Origin: Cryobacterium algoricola
GTDB lineage: Bacteria; Actinomycetota; Actinomycetes; Actinomycetales; Microbacteriaceae
NCBI RefSeq assembly: GCF_004402485.1
Contig: NZ_SOFG01000024.1
Location: 186,001 to 250,000 of the forward strand
Length of the DNA stretch: 64,000 nt
Direction: 5' to 3'
The translations under genes were made by a program, and so were the position numbers. The notes under the pieces were generated by a model. It made no database searches. It was not told where the DNA came from and saw only the letters and a list, made by a program, of their open reading frames with translations. The first letter of the stretch is position 1; each line of letters opens with the position of its first letter. Below are positions 1 through 7,996 of this stretch, in pieces.

Positions 1-1453
1 CCTGGGACAGGAGGGCGTCGATCGCTGCGAGGGGGATCGGCAGCCAGTCTGGCCGGTTGAGCTTCTCGTAGACGGCCTCGTACAGGGCCTTGTCGAGTTC
101 GAAGGCGTCCAGGAGCGGTCGCTGCTCGCCGAGGCTGCGGCCCGAGCGTTCGCTGTACCCGTCGAGGAAGGCTCGCCTGCAGGCGTCGGCCCACGCGGTG
201 ACGGCGCCCGTTCGCCCAGGCGCCTCGCGTGACACCGTTCCCGCCGCGTAGGAGAACGACCTCAGCATGCCGGCGACATCGCGCCAGGGCACATCGGCGC
301 GGGTCCGGTCTTCGAGGGGGCTGAGCGGTTCGCCTTCGAAATCGACGAGCACCCAGCCTCGACCGGGAACGAGCAGGACCTGGCCGAGGTGCAGGTCGCC
401 GTGGATTCGCTGCAACCTCGGCCAGGACGCCTCGGCAGCTGAGGCGAACACCGCCTCGATCGCCGGGGCGTACCGGTCGAGTGCAGGCACCTCCGCGACC
501 GCGCGCCGGGCGCGGGCGCGCAGGCCGTCGATGACCGTGCCGACGATCTCAGCGGTCGGCTCCGCCGTCGGCATCGCGTGCGCGAGGTCGGCGTGGACTG
601 CCGCGGTCGCGACGCCGAGGCTCCGCGCCCGGGCAGTGAAGTCCTCGTTTCTCCTCGCCGCATCGAGTACCACCCGCCAGGCGTCTTCGACACCGGGAAG
701 GAACTCCTGGGCGAAAGCCAGGTGGCCGCGTGCGGTGCCATCCGCCGTGCGGGGGTCGGCCCAGTCCCCGACAACGCAGCCGACGGGGCGGGGAACGAAG
801 TGCGAGCCGGCTCGGGCGAGTGTGGACTGCACGGTGACGTCGGGGTTGTCACCGTGGTGGAGCGCCCGGAAGACCTTGCAGATCACGGGGGCGAGAACCC
901 GACCGTCAGGACCCGCGAGTTCGTAGATGATCGAGGTGTTGGACTGCTCGCCCCTGAGCACATGACTCGACACGACGGTCGGCTCGACGCCGTCGGCTCC
1001 GGATTCGCTGCCACCGGATTCGCTGCCACCGGGGAGGGGAGTGGGCAGGAGCTCGCCGTGCGCGACGGAGCCTCCATCCGGACCGGGTGCGGACCTGCCC
1101 CCGCGCAGCATCAGCAAGAGCAGCGCCCGGGCGTATGCCGGATCGGCGGGGGCGTCGTAGACGAACCGTCTCCGCCCGTCCGCTCCGGTCAGGATCGTGA
1201 TGAGGGCCGCCTCGGCTCCCGGGAGCGCAACATCGCGCTCGGTTACGGGAAGCTGGTAGACGGTCCGGCGCGGGTCACCGGCATCGAGGACGCAATCGGT
1301 GCGGATCAGGACCCCCGGTTCGCCGGAGGGCAGCGACCAGCAGCCCACGCGAGAGAGCTCCACCGGGCGACCCGTGTCCGCGAACCAGCGCTGGCGGGCG
1401 GCCCAGGAACTCACATCGGTGGGCAGTGCGGATCCGAGGCCATTCCCAGTCAT
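1..1453 (-). CDS. mak: Maltokinase, 3' end beyond the left edge
   Basis: Maltokinase phosphorylates maltose to maltose-1-phosphate in the trehalose-to-glucan (GlgE) route. The frame is open for 484 codons from an ATG at 1453 to the window edge, so the C-terminus is missing. The N-terminus reads SSWAARQRWFAD, typical of the maltokinase cap. The kinase part carries RIHGDLHLGQVLL with the catalytic HGD and then VLVDFEGEP, the aminoglycoside-phosphotransferase-type metal-binding segment. Near the edge FELDKALYEAVYE and NRPDWLPIPL match the usual maltokinase C-terminal block, so only a few residues are probably lost. A -10-like TACGCT lies 6 nt before the ATG, suggesting a leaderless transcript. 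TreS and GlgB genes normally adjoin this gene but are outside the window. Confidence 0.9.
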   Translation of the reverse strand, partial: MTGNGLGSALPTDVSSWAARQRWFADTGRPVELSRVGCWSLPSGEPGVLIRTDCVLDAGDPRRTVYQLPVTERDVALPGAEAALITILTGADGRRRFVYDAPADPAYARALLLLMLRGGRSAPGPDGGSVAHGELLPTPLPGGSESGGSESGADGVEPTVVSSHVLRGEQSNTSIIYELAGPDGRVLAPVICKVFRALHHGDNPDVTVQSTLARAGSHFVPRPVGCVVGDWADPRTADGTARGHLAFAQEFLPGVEDAWRVVLDAARRNEDFTARARSLGVATAAVHADLAHAMPTAEPTAEIVGTVIDGLRARARRAVAEVPALDRYAPAIEAVFASAAEASWPRLQRIHGDLHLGQVLLVPGRGWVLVDFEGEPLSPLEDRTRADVPWRDVAGMLRSFSYAAGTVSREAPGRTGAVTAWADACRRAFLDGYSERSGRSLGEQRPLLDAFELDKALYEAVYEKLNRPDWLPIPLAAIDALLSQ

Positions 1454-1652
1454 GCCGCCAGCGTACGCCAGCGGCAGAGTCTGGTCCGCAGACATCGTGA
1501 TGAGCTTGGAAATTACTGTGCCCAGCCGATGTCCGTGAGCCAGAACCATCGTTTGACGGCGTATTCACAGCACAGTGATAGCGTCCGGCAAGCGCGGATC
1601 CCTAGCTTCGATCCCGGTGGGCCCCACGAAGAGTCCCCGGAACCGGAGACTC

Positions 1653-3173
1653 ATGTTCTACACCTACCTGCGCCGGGAACTTGCGGGCCGTCGCAAGCAG
1701 ACCGCGATCGTCGCGATCGGCATGGCCCTCGCCATCGCCCTGGTCATCATCGTCAACTCGGTGTCGAGCGGGGTCCAGCTCGCCCAGGCATCCGTTCTCG
1801 AGTCCGTCTACGGTGTCGGCACCGACATCACCGTGAGCCAGGCACCCGCGGCCGCCGCGACGCCGGGCACAGGTAACGGCGCCCCGCAGCGCTTCGATTT
1901 CGGTTCGGCGGACGGCGCCGCCGCCGACGGGACCACCACGATCAGCCGCAGCCGCCTCACCGCTGAACGCGGGACGGAGACCTTCGCCTCGACCGGCCTG
2001 GACACCGTTCGTGCCGTCCCCAACGTCAGCGCGGCGGCGGCGACGCTCCTGCTGAGCAACTCCACGTTCAGCGGAGCCCTCCCGACCCGCACGGAGCCGG
2101 GCGCGACCCGGCCGTCGACCGGCCAGGGCGCGCAGACGCCGCCGACCGGCGGTCCTGACGGTGCAGGCGGAAGCTCGTTCAGTGTCGACTCCTTCACCGT
2201 GCTCGGCCTGAACCCGGCCGACGCGGCCGTCGGCCCGCTGTCGGCCGTCGCCCTCACCGAGGGGCGCTCCCTCGCGAGCACGGATGCCGGCGCTCACGTC
2301 GCCGTCCTCGACTCGAGCTATGCGACGACCGCGTCCCTCGCCGTCGGCGGCACGGTCGCGATCGCGGGCACCGACTTCAGCATCGTCGGTCTCGTCTCCG
2401 CTGCGACCGCGGACAGTGCCACGGCAGCCAACGTCTACATTCCGCTCGACGTCGCCCAGACCCTCGCGGCCCTGCCCGGTCAGGTGTCCAACATCTACGT
2501 GCAGGCAGCGTCGTCGACGGACATCGGCCAGGTCCAGGCGGACATCGCGACGGCGCTTCCCGCCGCGACCGTCAAGACCCAGGCGGACCTCGCGTCGAGC
2601 GTGTCCGGTTCGCTCGCGAGCGCATCGAGCCTCGTCTCCAACCTCGGGTTGTGGCTCTCCCTAATCGTTCTCGCTGCCGCGTTCCTGATCGCAATCCTCT
2701 TCACCATCTCCGGGGTCACCCGGCGCACCCGCGAATTCGGCACCCTCAAGGCGATCGGGTGGTCCAACGGCCGGATCGTGCGCCAGGTCGGCGGCGAATC
2801 GCTCGTGCAGGGCCTGATCGGCGGCGTCGTCGGCATCGTGGTCGGACTCGCCGGGATCCTCGTGATCAACATCATCGCCCCGACCCTGACCGCAGGGGCC
2901 TCGACGGCCGCGCAGGTGGCTGGCCGCGGAGCAAGGGCCGCCGGCGGCGCGGGAGGTGCCGGCGGCGCGGGCTTCGGCCCGGGTGGCGGCGGATTCGGTG
3001 CAGCGACCCAGGCGGCCGCCCAGTCGAACATCGTCCTGACGGCGCCCGTCACGGTATCCGTGATCCTGATTGCGGTCGGACTCGCCGTCCTCGGCGGCCT
3101 GCTCGCCGGAGTGATCGGCGGATGGCGGGCGTCCCGGCTCCGGCCGGCGGAGGCGCTGCGCAGCATCGCGTAG
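1653..3173 (+). CDS. MacB/FtsX-type ABC transporter permease
   Basis: This 506-residue protein is the membrane half of a two-gene ABC system with the ATPase at 3253. It has an N-terminal membrane helix (about residues 18-40, AIVAIGMALAIALVIIVNSV), a long extracytoplasmic domain of roughly 300 residues, and three C-terminal helices that form the FtsX-like core. The segment TRRTREFGTLKAIGWS is the usual coupling helix of this family and RLRPAEALRSIA is the typical tail. ATG 1653 is preferred over an in-frame upstream codon at 1575 because GGAG sits a few bases before it and the conserved MFYTYLRREL start follows. A Gly/Ala-rich loop (about residues 425-458) between two C-terminal helices is unusual. 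MacB/LolC-type permeases move lipids, peptides or drugs; nothing here fixes the substrate. Confidence 0.85.
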   Translation: MFYTYLRRELAGRRKQTAIVAIGMALAIALVIIVNSVSSGVQLAQASVLESVYGVGTDITVSQAPAAAATPGTGNGAPQRFDFGSADGAAADGTTTISRSRLTAERGTETFASTGLDTVRAVPNVSAAAATLLLSNSTFSGALPTRTEPGATRPSTGQGAQTPPTGGPDGAGGSSFSVDSFTVLGLNPADAAVGPLSAVALTEGRSLASTDAGAHVAVLDSSYATTASLAVGGTVAIAGTDFSIVGLVSAATADSATAANVYIPLDVAQTLAALPGQVSNIYVQAASSTDIGQVQADIATALPAATVKTQADLASSVSGSLASASSLVSNLGLWLSLIVLAAAFLIAILFTISGVTRRTREFGTLKAIGWSNGRIVRQVGGESLVQGLIGGVVGIVVGLAGILVINIIAPTLTAGASTAAQVAGRGARAAGGAGGAGGAGFGPGGGGFGAATQAAAQSNIVLTAPVTVSVILIAVGLAVLGGLLAGVIGGWRASRLRPAEALRSIA

Positions 3174-3252
3174 CACTGCCGCCGGCGCGGCACTGCCGGC
3201 GCCCTTCGGCCCTCCCGTTTTTTCACTTTCAGCTTCCAGAAGGAACCAGACC

Positions 3253-3939
3253 ATGTACCAGCTGACGAATGTCACCAAGAAGTATGACCAGGGCAAGCGC
3301 TCGGTCACCGCGCTGCAGGGCGTCACCGTGTCGATCCCCGACGGCCAGATGGTCGCGATCCAGGGGCCGACCGGCGGCGGCAAATCGACCCTCCTGCAGA
3401 TGCTCGGAGCACTCGACCGGCCGAGTTCCGGTTCCGTGGTCTTCGAGACGGAGCACCTCGGGAGTTCGGACCTGTCGAGCCTCGGGGATTCTCAGCTCGG
3501 TCGTATCCGTGCGACGGAGATCGGCTTCGTGTTCCAGGGCTTCAACCTGATCCCCACGCTGACCGCGCAGGAGAACGTCGAGACCGCGCTCGCCCCGCTC
3601 GGCGGGACGAGCGCCGCGCGCCGCGAGCGCTCGGCGGCGGCCCTCGAGGCCGTCGGCCTCGGCGATCGACTCGGCCACCTTCCTGCGGAACTGTCCGGCG
3701 GCCAGCAGCAGCGGGTCGCGATCGCCAGGGCCCTCGTCAAAGACCCGACCGTGCTCCTGGCCGATGAGCCGACCGGCAACCTCGACGAGGAGACCAGGGA
3801 CGAGATCATGGACCTGCTCGAGGGACTCTGGCGGGCGCAGGGTCTCACCCTGATCGTGGTCACCCACGACAGCGCAGTGGCCAAACGCGCCCAGCGTCGC
3901 CTGCACATCAAGGCCGGACGGCTCACCGAACTTGCGTGA
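3253..3939 (+). CDS. ABC transporter ATP-binding protein (LolD/MacB type)
   Basis: This 228-residue ATPase energises the permease encoded just upstream. Walker A GPTGGGKST is at residues 38-46, the signature LSGGQ at 147-151, Walker B VLLADE at 167-172 followed by PTGNLD, and the switch histidine at 205. The NLDEETRD and GFVFQGFNLIPTLTAQENV segments are typical of the lipoprotein/macrolide exporter branch. AGAAGGA about 10 nt before the ATG is a good ribosome binding site. The 79-nt gap to the permease shows no clear terminator, so the two genes are probably cotranscribed. Confidence 0.9.
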   Translation: MYQLTNVTKKYDQGKRSVTALQGVTVSIPDGQMVAIQGPTGGGKSTLLQMLGALDRPSSGSVVFETEHLGSSDLSSLGDSQLGRIRATEIGFVFQGFNLIPTLTAQENVETALAPLGGTSAARRERSAAALEAVGLGDRLGHLPAELSGGQQQRVAIARALVKDPTVLLADEPTGNLDEETRDEIMDLLEGLWRAQGLTLIVVTHDSAVAKRAQRRLHIKAGRLTELA

Positions 3940-3964
3940 GCGCCGGGCCGGCCGACCTCTGGGG

Positions 3965-3993
3965 TGGACAAAGATTAGAGTAAAGACTCTAAT
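3965..3993 (+). promoter_or_regulatory. Promoter of the nitroreductase-tetR operon
   Basis: TGGACA (3965-3970) and TCTAAT (3988-3993) are separated by exactly 17 bp, each matching five of six bases of the sigma-70/HrdB-type consensus. The first base of the ATG at 4000 is 7 nt after the -10 box, so transcription probably starts on the start codon (leaderless mRNA). No Shine-Dalgarno sequence precedes that ATG. Confidence 0.65.
3974..3993. promoter_or_regulatory. Palindromic operator, probably for the TetR at 5259
   Basis: ATTAGAGTAAAGACTCTAAT is a perfect 8-4-8 inverted repeat. It covers the spacer and the whole -10 box of the promoter, so a bound repressor would block RNA polymerase. The second gene of the operon encodes a TetR regulator, and 18-20 bp palindromes of this form are typical TetR sites. 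The pairing with this regulator is inferred from position. Confidence 0.65.
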
Positions 3994-3999
3994 TGAAGC

Positions 4000-5262
4000 A
4001 TGGCCACCGATAGAACACCCCAGAACGGCACGCACGAACCGAACGGACGGACGTCGACCCGGCGTTCGTTCCTCAAGGTTGCCGGAATCGGCGTGGGGTC
4101 CGTCGTGATCGCGGGCGCCGCCGGACTGACCTGGCGCGCGGTCGACGGCGGCGTGTTCGCGAGCGGGACCGGAGAGGCCTTCGCCGCGTGGGCACAGGCC
4201 GGTCCGGAGGCGCATGACGCCCTCGGGCTCGTGCGGGCCGCCGTGCTCGCCGCGAACGCGCACAACGCCCAGCCCTGGCAGTTCCGGGTGACCGACAACC
4301 GGATCGACGTCTTCGCGGACACGACCAGGAACCTCGGGACGATGGACCCGCTGCTCCGGGAGATGGATGTCTCGCTCGGGTGCGCGATCGAGAACATCGT
4401 CCTCGCGGCGCCCGCGAACGGGAAGACGACCACCGTCACCCTGCTGCCGGACCCCGCCGACCCCGCGCACGTCGCGCGGATCGACCTTGAGACGGCGGAG
4501 GCATCAGTCTCGCCGCTGTTCACCGCGATCGCATCCAGACACACCGACCGTAACGCCTATGACCTCACGCGGCCGGTGAGCGCCGCGGAGCTCACGAAAC
4601 TCAGCGGCATCGCCGCTGCGGAACCCGCCGAAGCAGGGCGCGCCGAAACGGGCGACACCGCACTCGTCGGCGCCGAACTCGTCTGGTTCTCGGCTCCCGC
4701 GGAAAGGGACGCATTCGGCGACCTGACCGTGCGAGCGACCGAGGCGATCATCGCGGACCCGCAGCAGGTCGCGGACGACGCCGCCTGGTACCGCACCGGC
4801 TGGCACGAGATCCAGTCGAAGAAGGACGGCATCACGATCGACCCGTCCGGGCAGTCGGAATTCATCAGGGCGGTTTCGAAGGTCGTCCCCGTTTCGACGG
4901 CCCAGAACAACGCCGGCTGGCTCACCGGCACCAGGGACAGCCAGGTCCCGACGGCGGCCGCCTTTGGAGCGCTCGTCGTGCGCGACCCGCTCGACACTGG
5001 CCAGCGCCTCGCGGTCGGACGCGCCTGGCAGCGCCTGCACCTGAGCATGACGGTCGACGGACTCCGCGCCCAGCCGCTCTGCCAGGTTCCGGAACGGATC
5101 GACAGGGAACGCTCGACGGGCCTCACCCCGGACTTCGGCCAGGCGATGGCCGCGCTGCTGCCCGCCGGCCGCCACGCGATCATGACCTTCCGGATCGGGT
5201 ACCCGACCGCGGAGGCGCTGCCGAGCCCACGGCGGCCGGCACGGGAGGTGGTGCTCTCATGA
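4000..5262 (+). CDS. Tat-exported nitroreductase-fold (Acg-like) protein
   Basis: This 420-residue protein starts with a twin-arginine signal: TRRSFLKVAG followed by a hydrophobic stretch (about residues 21-45), so it is probably exported folded with its cofactor. The mature part resembles the Acg/FMN-binding nitroreductase family, with AANAHNAQPWQF (family N-terminal motif), EMDVSLGCAIENIVLAA, and SRHTDRNAYD. Acg-like proteins are dormancy-linked in mycobacteria, and their activity is poorly known. It overlaps the following TetR gene by 4 nt and shares its promoter and operator. Export of a flavin nitroreductase-like protein together with a repressor suggests a response to a small toxic or redox-active compound, but that is inference. 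Confidence 0.75.
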   Translation: MATDRTPQNGTHEPNGRTSTRRSFLKVAGIGVGSVVIAGAAGLTWRAVDGGVFASGTGEAFAAWAQAGPEAHDALGLVRAAVLAANAHNAQPWQFRVTDNRIDVFADTTRNLGTMDPLLREMDVSLGCAIENIVLAAPANGKTTTVTLLPDPADPAHVARIDLETAEASVSPLFTAIASRHTDRNAYDLTRPVSAAELTKLSGIAAAEPAEAGRAETGDTALVGAELVWFSAPAERDAFGDLTVRATEAIIADPQQVADDAAWYRTGWHEIQSKKDGITIDPSGQSEFIRAVSKVVPVSTAQNNAGWLTGTRDSQVPTAAAFGALVVRDPLDTGQRLAVGRAWQRLHLSMTVDGLRAQPLCQVPERIDRERSTGLTPDFGQAMAALLPAGRHAIMTFRIGYPTAEALPSPRRPAREVVLS

Positions 5263-5936
5263 GCCGTGTCCCGACGACGGTAACCGCTGAGGAGACCAGG
5301 TCCAGGATCCTCGCCGTCGCCCTCGACCTCTTCAACGAACGCGGGCCCTCCGCCGTGACCACCAACGCGATCGCGGCCGCCGCGGGAATCAGCCCGGGCA
5401 ACCTGTACTACTGGTTCGGCGGCAAGGACGAGATCGTGCGCGAGCTGCACGCCAGTCTCGTGGCGGCCTATGAGACGCTCTGGGGGGCATCCGCTGCCGG
5501 AGAAGGGGACGCGCCCGAGCTTCACGAGTCCGAACGCCTCGAGCCGGAACGCCTCGACCCTGAGCAGGTGTTCGACCGCCTCGGGGCCGGCGCCGCGTTG
5601 ACACGGAAGTACGCGTTCCTGGCCCGTGACCTCTTCGGGCTGCTGCACGCGGACCCCGTGCTCGCCGAACAGTACCGGCACGTGCGCGCCCGGCGCCTCG
5701 TCAGGTTCAGCGAGATCGCCCGCGGCTGGCGCGAACACGGCGAGATCATCCCGCTCGGCGATCCGGAGCTCGGTGACCTCGTTCGGGCGCTCTGGATCCT
5801 CGCCGAATCCTGGTTCGCATTCGAGGAGCTCGACGGAGCGGACTCCGGTGGGACGACGGATTCCGCGGGCGGGACGCGCTATCTGCGCGCGGTGCTCACG
5901 CCTTACCTCAGCGCTCGGCCGCCCAGGAAGGGCTAG
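5259..5936 (+). CDS. TetR-family transcriptional regulator
   Basis: The 225-residue protein has the TetR N-terminal helix-turn-helix at about residues 12-55 (RILAVALDLFNERG, TTNAIAAAAGISPGNLYYWFGGKDEIVREL). The C-terminal ligand domain is unassigned. The start ATG overlaps the stop of the nitroreductase-like gene (ATGA at 5259-5262), so it is the second gene of an autoregulated operon; the palindrome at 3974-3993 is the likely target. Its stop overlaps the converging MFS gene by 4 nt. Confidence 0.88.
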   Translation: MSRVPTTVTAEETRSRILAVALDLFNERGPSAVTTNAIAAAAGISPGNLYYWFGGKDEIVRELHASLVAAYETLWGASAAGEGDAPELHESERLEPERLDPEQVFDRLGAGAALTRKYAFLARDLFGLLHADPVLAEQYRHVRARRLVRFSEIARGWREHGEIIPLGDPELGDLVRALWILAESWFAFEELDGADSGGTTDSAGGTRYLRAVLTPYLSARPPRKG

Positions 5937-7123
5937 ACGCGGCGGATGCCCCAGGCCACGACGGCCAGGGACGCGGCGCAGACGACACCGAGGAGGGACA
6001 TCAGCAGGGTGTAACTTGCGACGGCGTTGAGTGCCGCGAAGAGGACCGGCAGCAGGAACCCCAGGTAGGTGAGGCTGTAGTAGACGCCGGTGATACCGGC
6101 GAGGTCGGCGGGGGTGGAGATGCGCTGCACCTCGACGAGGCCGGCGACGACGCACACTCCGTACGCGGCGCCGAGCATGATCGCCGTGACGAGGGCCACG
6201 ATCGGGGACAGGGTCGCCGCGGCGCAGATGGAGAGCAGGATGCCGACGAGCATCATGCCCATGCCGACGACGAGTGCCCGCCCGTTGGTGAGCTCGTTGA
6301 TCCGGGCGACCTGCGGCTGGACCAGGGCCCCCGTGCCGAGGGTGACGACCGTGAGCAGGGTGGCATATGCGAGGTTGAACTCGCCGAGCTGGGTGTCCAC
6401 GAGCTTCGGCATGATCGCGTACGCGATCCCGGCGGCACCGAAGACCCAGGGCGCCGACGGGGCGATGACCCGCAGGAAGCGGCGGTGCCCTGCGAGCGGA
6501 ACCGCGAGGTCACGCCAGAACGGGCGGTGTGCGCGGTAACGCGGCACGGTCTCCGGCGCGGTGACCAGGAGCGGCAGCACGGCAACGCTCAGTACGATGT
6601 GGACGAGGTACGGGGCGAGTGTCGGCATCGGCCCCCACTGGGCGAGTGCACCGGCGACCCCGGCGCCGAGCCCGAAGCCGATGGTGAGGGTCAGCGCCGG
6701 GCGCCGGGCGCCCGCAACCGAGTCGGCCTGCCTGTCGAACGGCTGCGCGGAGAGTTCCTTCAGCCACGCGGTTCCGACCGACATCGCGACGCCGACGCTC
6801 AGTCCGGCCAGGAAGCGGCCGACACAGAGCATGACCGTGCTCGAAAATCCGAAACCGAGGAGGATGCTGGCCACGAGTCCCGTGATCACGCCCGCGATCA
6901 CGAGCGGCCGGCGTCCGTACCGGTCCGAGAGCGCCCCGGCGATGAGGAGCCCGGGGATCAGCCCGACGACGTATGCCCCGAGGAAGACATCCGCCATCAC
7001 GGTCGTGTAGTGGCCGAGCGCTTCGTACATGTGCAGCAACGGGGTGAAGTGGTTGCCGCCCCAGGCCATGACGAAGATGGCGGGTGCTGCGCGGAGCCAG
7101 GCGGGGATGGTGCGGGGAATCAT
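5933..7123 (-). CDS. MFS transporter
   Basis: This 396-residue major facilitator protein has about twelve predicted membrane helices. The loop between helices 2 and 3 carries GALSDRYGRRPLVIAG, the MFS signature. It lies 48 nt downstream of the GntR gene on the same strand, so the two probably form a regulator-transporter operon. A GlcD-type oxidase is transcribed divergently from the GntR gene, which hints at a small hydroxy- or keto-acid substrate. No residue pattern allows a firm substrate call; drug export is an alternative. Confidence 0.8.
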   Translation of the reverse strand: MIPRTIPAWLRAAPAIFVMAWGGNHFTPLLHMYEALGHYTTVMADVFLGAYVVGLIPGLLIAGALSDRYGRRPLVIAGVITGLVASILLGFGFSSTVMLCVGRFLAGLSVGVAMSVGTAWLKELSAQPFDRQADSVAGARRPALTLTIGFGLGAGVAGALAQWGPMPTLAPYLVHIVLSVAVLPLLVTAPETVPRYRAHRPFWRDLAVPLAGHRRFLRVIAPSAPWVFGAAGIAYAIMPKLVDTQLGEFNLAYATLLTVVTLGTGALVQPQVARINELTNGRALVVGMGMMLVGILLSICAAATLSPIVALVTAIMLGAAYGVCVVAGLVEVQRISTPADLAGITGVYYSLTYLGFLLPVLFAALNAVASYTLLMSLLGVVCAASLAVVAWGIRRV

Positions 7124-7171
7124 CGGACTTTCGGAATGCGATCGAAGGTAAGTGTGGGCAGTTGGCGGTGG

Positions 7172-7840
7172 TCAGTGGTTGAGCGGTGTGAAGTGCCCGG
7201 CCTCGACGTGTTCGCGGAGGGCGCGGTCGTACGCCCCGGTGTCTCCGCTGGACACGTGACCGGCCAGGGTCCGGTGCTCGGCGAGGAGGCGCTCGAGGTT
7301 GCGGGGGTCGCGGGAGGCGACGCGGTGGGTGAGGCGTTCGAGGCTCGGGCCGAGCTGGGCGTAGAAGCCGTCGATCACCCGGTTGCGGTTCTCGTCCACG
7401 ATCCGGGAGTGGAACCGGTGGTCGGCCCTGGCGAAGGTGAGCAGGTCGCCGCTCGCCGCGGCATCCGCCTGGATCCCGATCAGGGCGGCTAGGTCGGTGT
7501 CCACCGCAGCGGTCCCGCCCTGGCGTTCGCTCAGTAGTCGGACCGCTGTCGTCTCGAGCATGATGCGCACCTGGAGCAGCTCCGCGGTCTCCGCCTCGTC
7601 GAGCGCGGTGACGACGGCCCCCTTCTTCGGGAAGAGCCGGATCAGGCCGCGCGCCTCGAGTGCGAGGAAGGCCTCCCGCACCGGGGTGCGGCTGAGCGCG
7701 AGGGCGGCGGCGATCTCGCCCTCGGTCAGGAAGGAACTCGCGGGGAGAGCCCCGGAGATGATCAGGTCCGCGACATGCGTGTACGCCCGCTCGACGGCGG
7801 ACGCCCCGGCCGGCGGGAGGGAGGCTGATTCGGTCGGCAT
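7172..7840 (-). CDS. GntR-family regulator with FCD domain
   Basis: This 222-residue protein has an N-terminal winged helix (about residues 15-75: ASSFLTEGEIAAALALSRTPVREAFLALEARGLI) and a helical FCD ligand domain with the expected metal-site histidines in the C-terminal half (ADHRFHSRI and later EHRTLAGHV). FCD GntR proteins usually respond to organic acids such as lactate or glycolate, which fits the divergent GlcD-like oxidase. TAGGCT lies 6 nt before the ATG, so the message is probably leaderless. It likely controls the MFS gene behind it and the oxidase across the 156-bp divergent region. Confidence 0.85.
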   Translation of the reverse strand: MPTESASLPPAGASAVERAYTHVADLIISGALPASSFLTEGEIAAALALSRTPVREAFLALEARGLIRLFPKKGAVVTALDEAETAELLQVRIMLETTAVRLLSERQGGTAAVDTDLAALIGIQADAAASGDLLTFARADHRFHSRIVDENRNRVIDGFYAQLGPSLERLTHRVASRDPRNLERLLAEHRTLAGHVSSGDTGAYDRALREHVEAGHFTPLNH

Positions 7841-7902
7841 ACCCCCAGCCTAGCCATAGATACATCAATAACTACAAGTCGGCTACGGAATATGCCGCCG
7901 AA

Positions 7903-7908
7903 TATACT
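7903..7908 (+). promoter_or_regulatory. Possible -10 box for the GlcD-like gene
   Basis: TATACT is a good -10 match in the 156-bp region between the divergent gntR and glcD-like genes; no convincing -35 precedes it. Two GAATAT(G/A)C copies (about 7888 and 7900) form a direct repeat around it. I saw no clear GntR palindrome. The region is otherwise AT-richer than its surroundings, as expected for a control region. Confidence 0.3.
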
Positions 7909-7996
7909 GGGCAAACGCCCCGATTGAGGCACACCCACCGCCGGGCCGCGGGCCACTGCCCGGTGCCGGCTCGTCCACTCTGACCCAGAGGCCCCC

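Noticed and set aside
4557-6155. Long minus-strand frame across the nitroreductase and tetR genes
   Set aside because: Overlaps two well-supported genes and has no recognisable motif.
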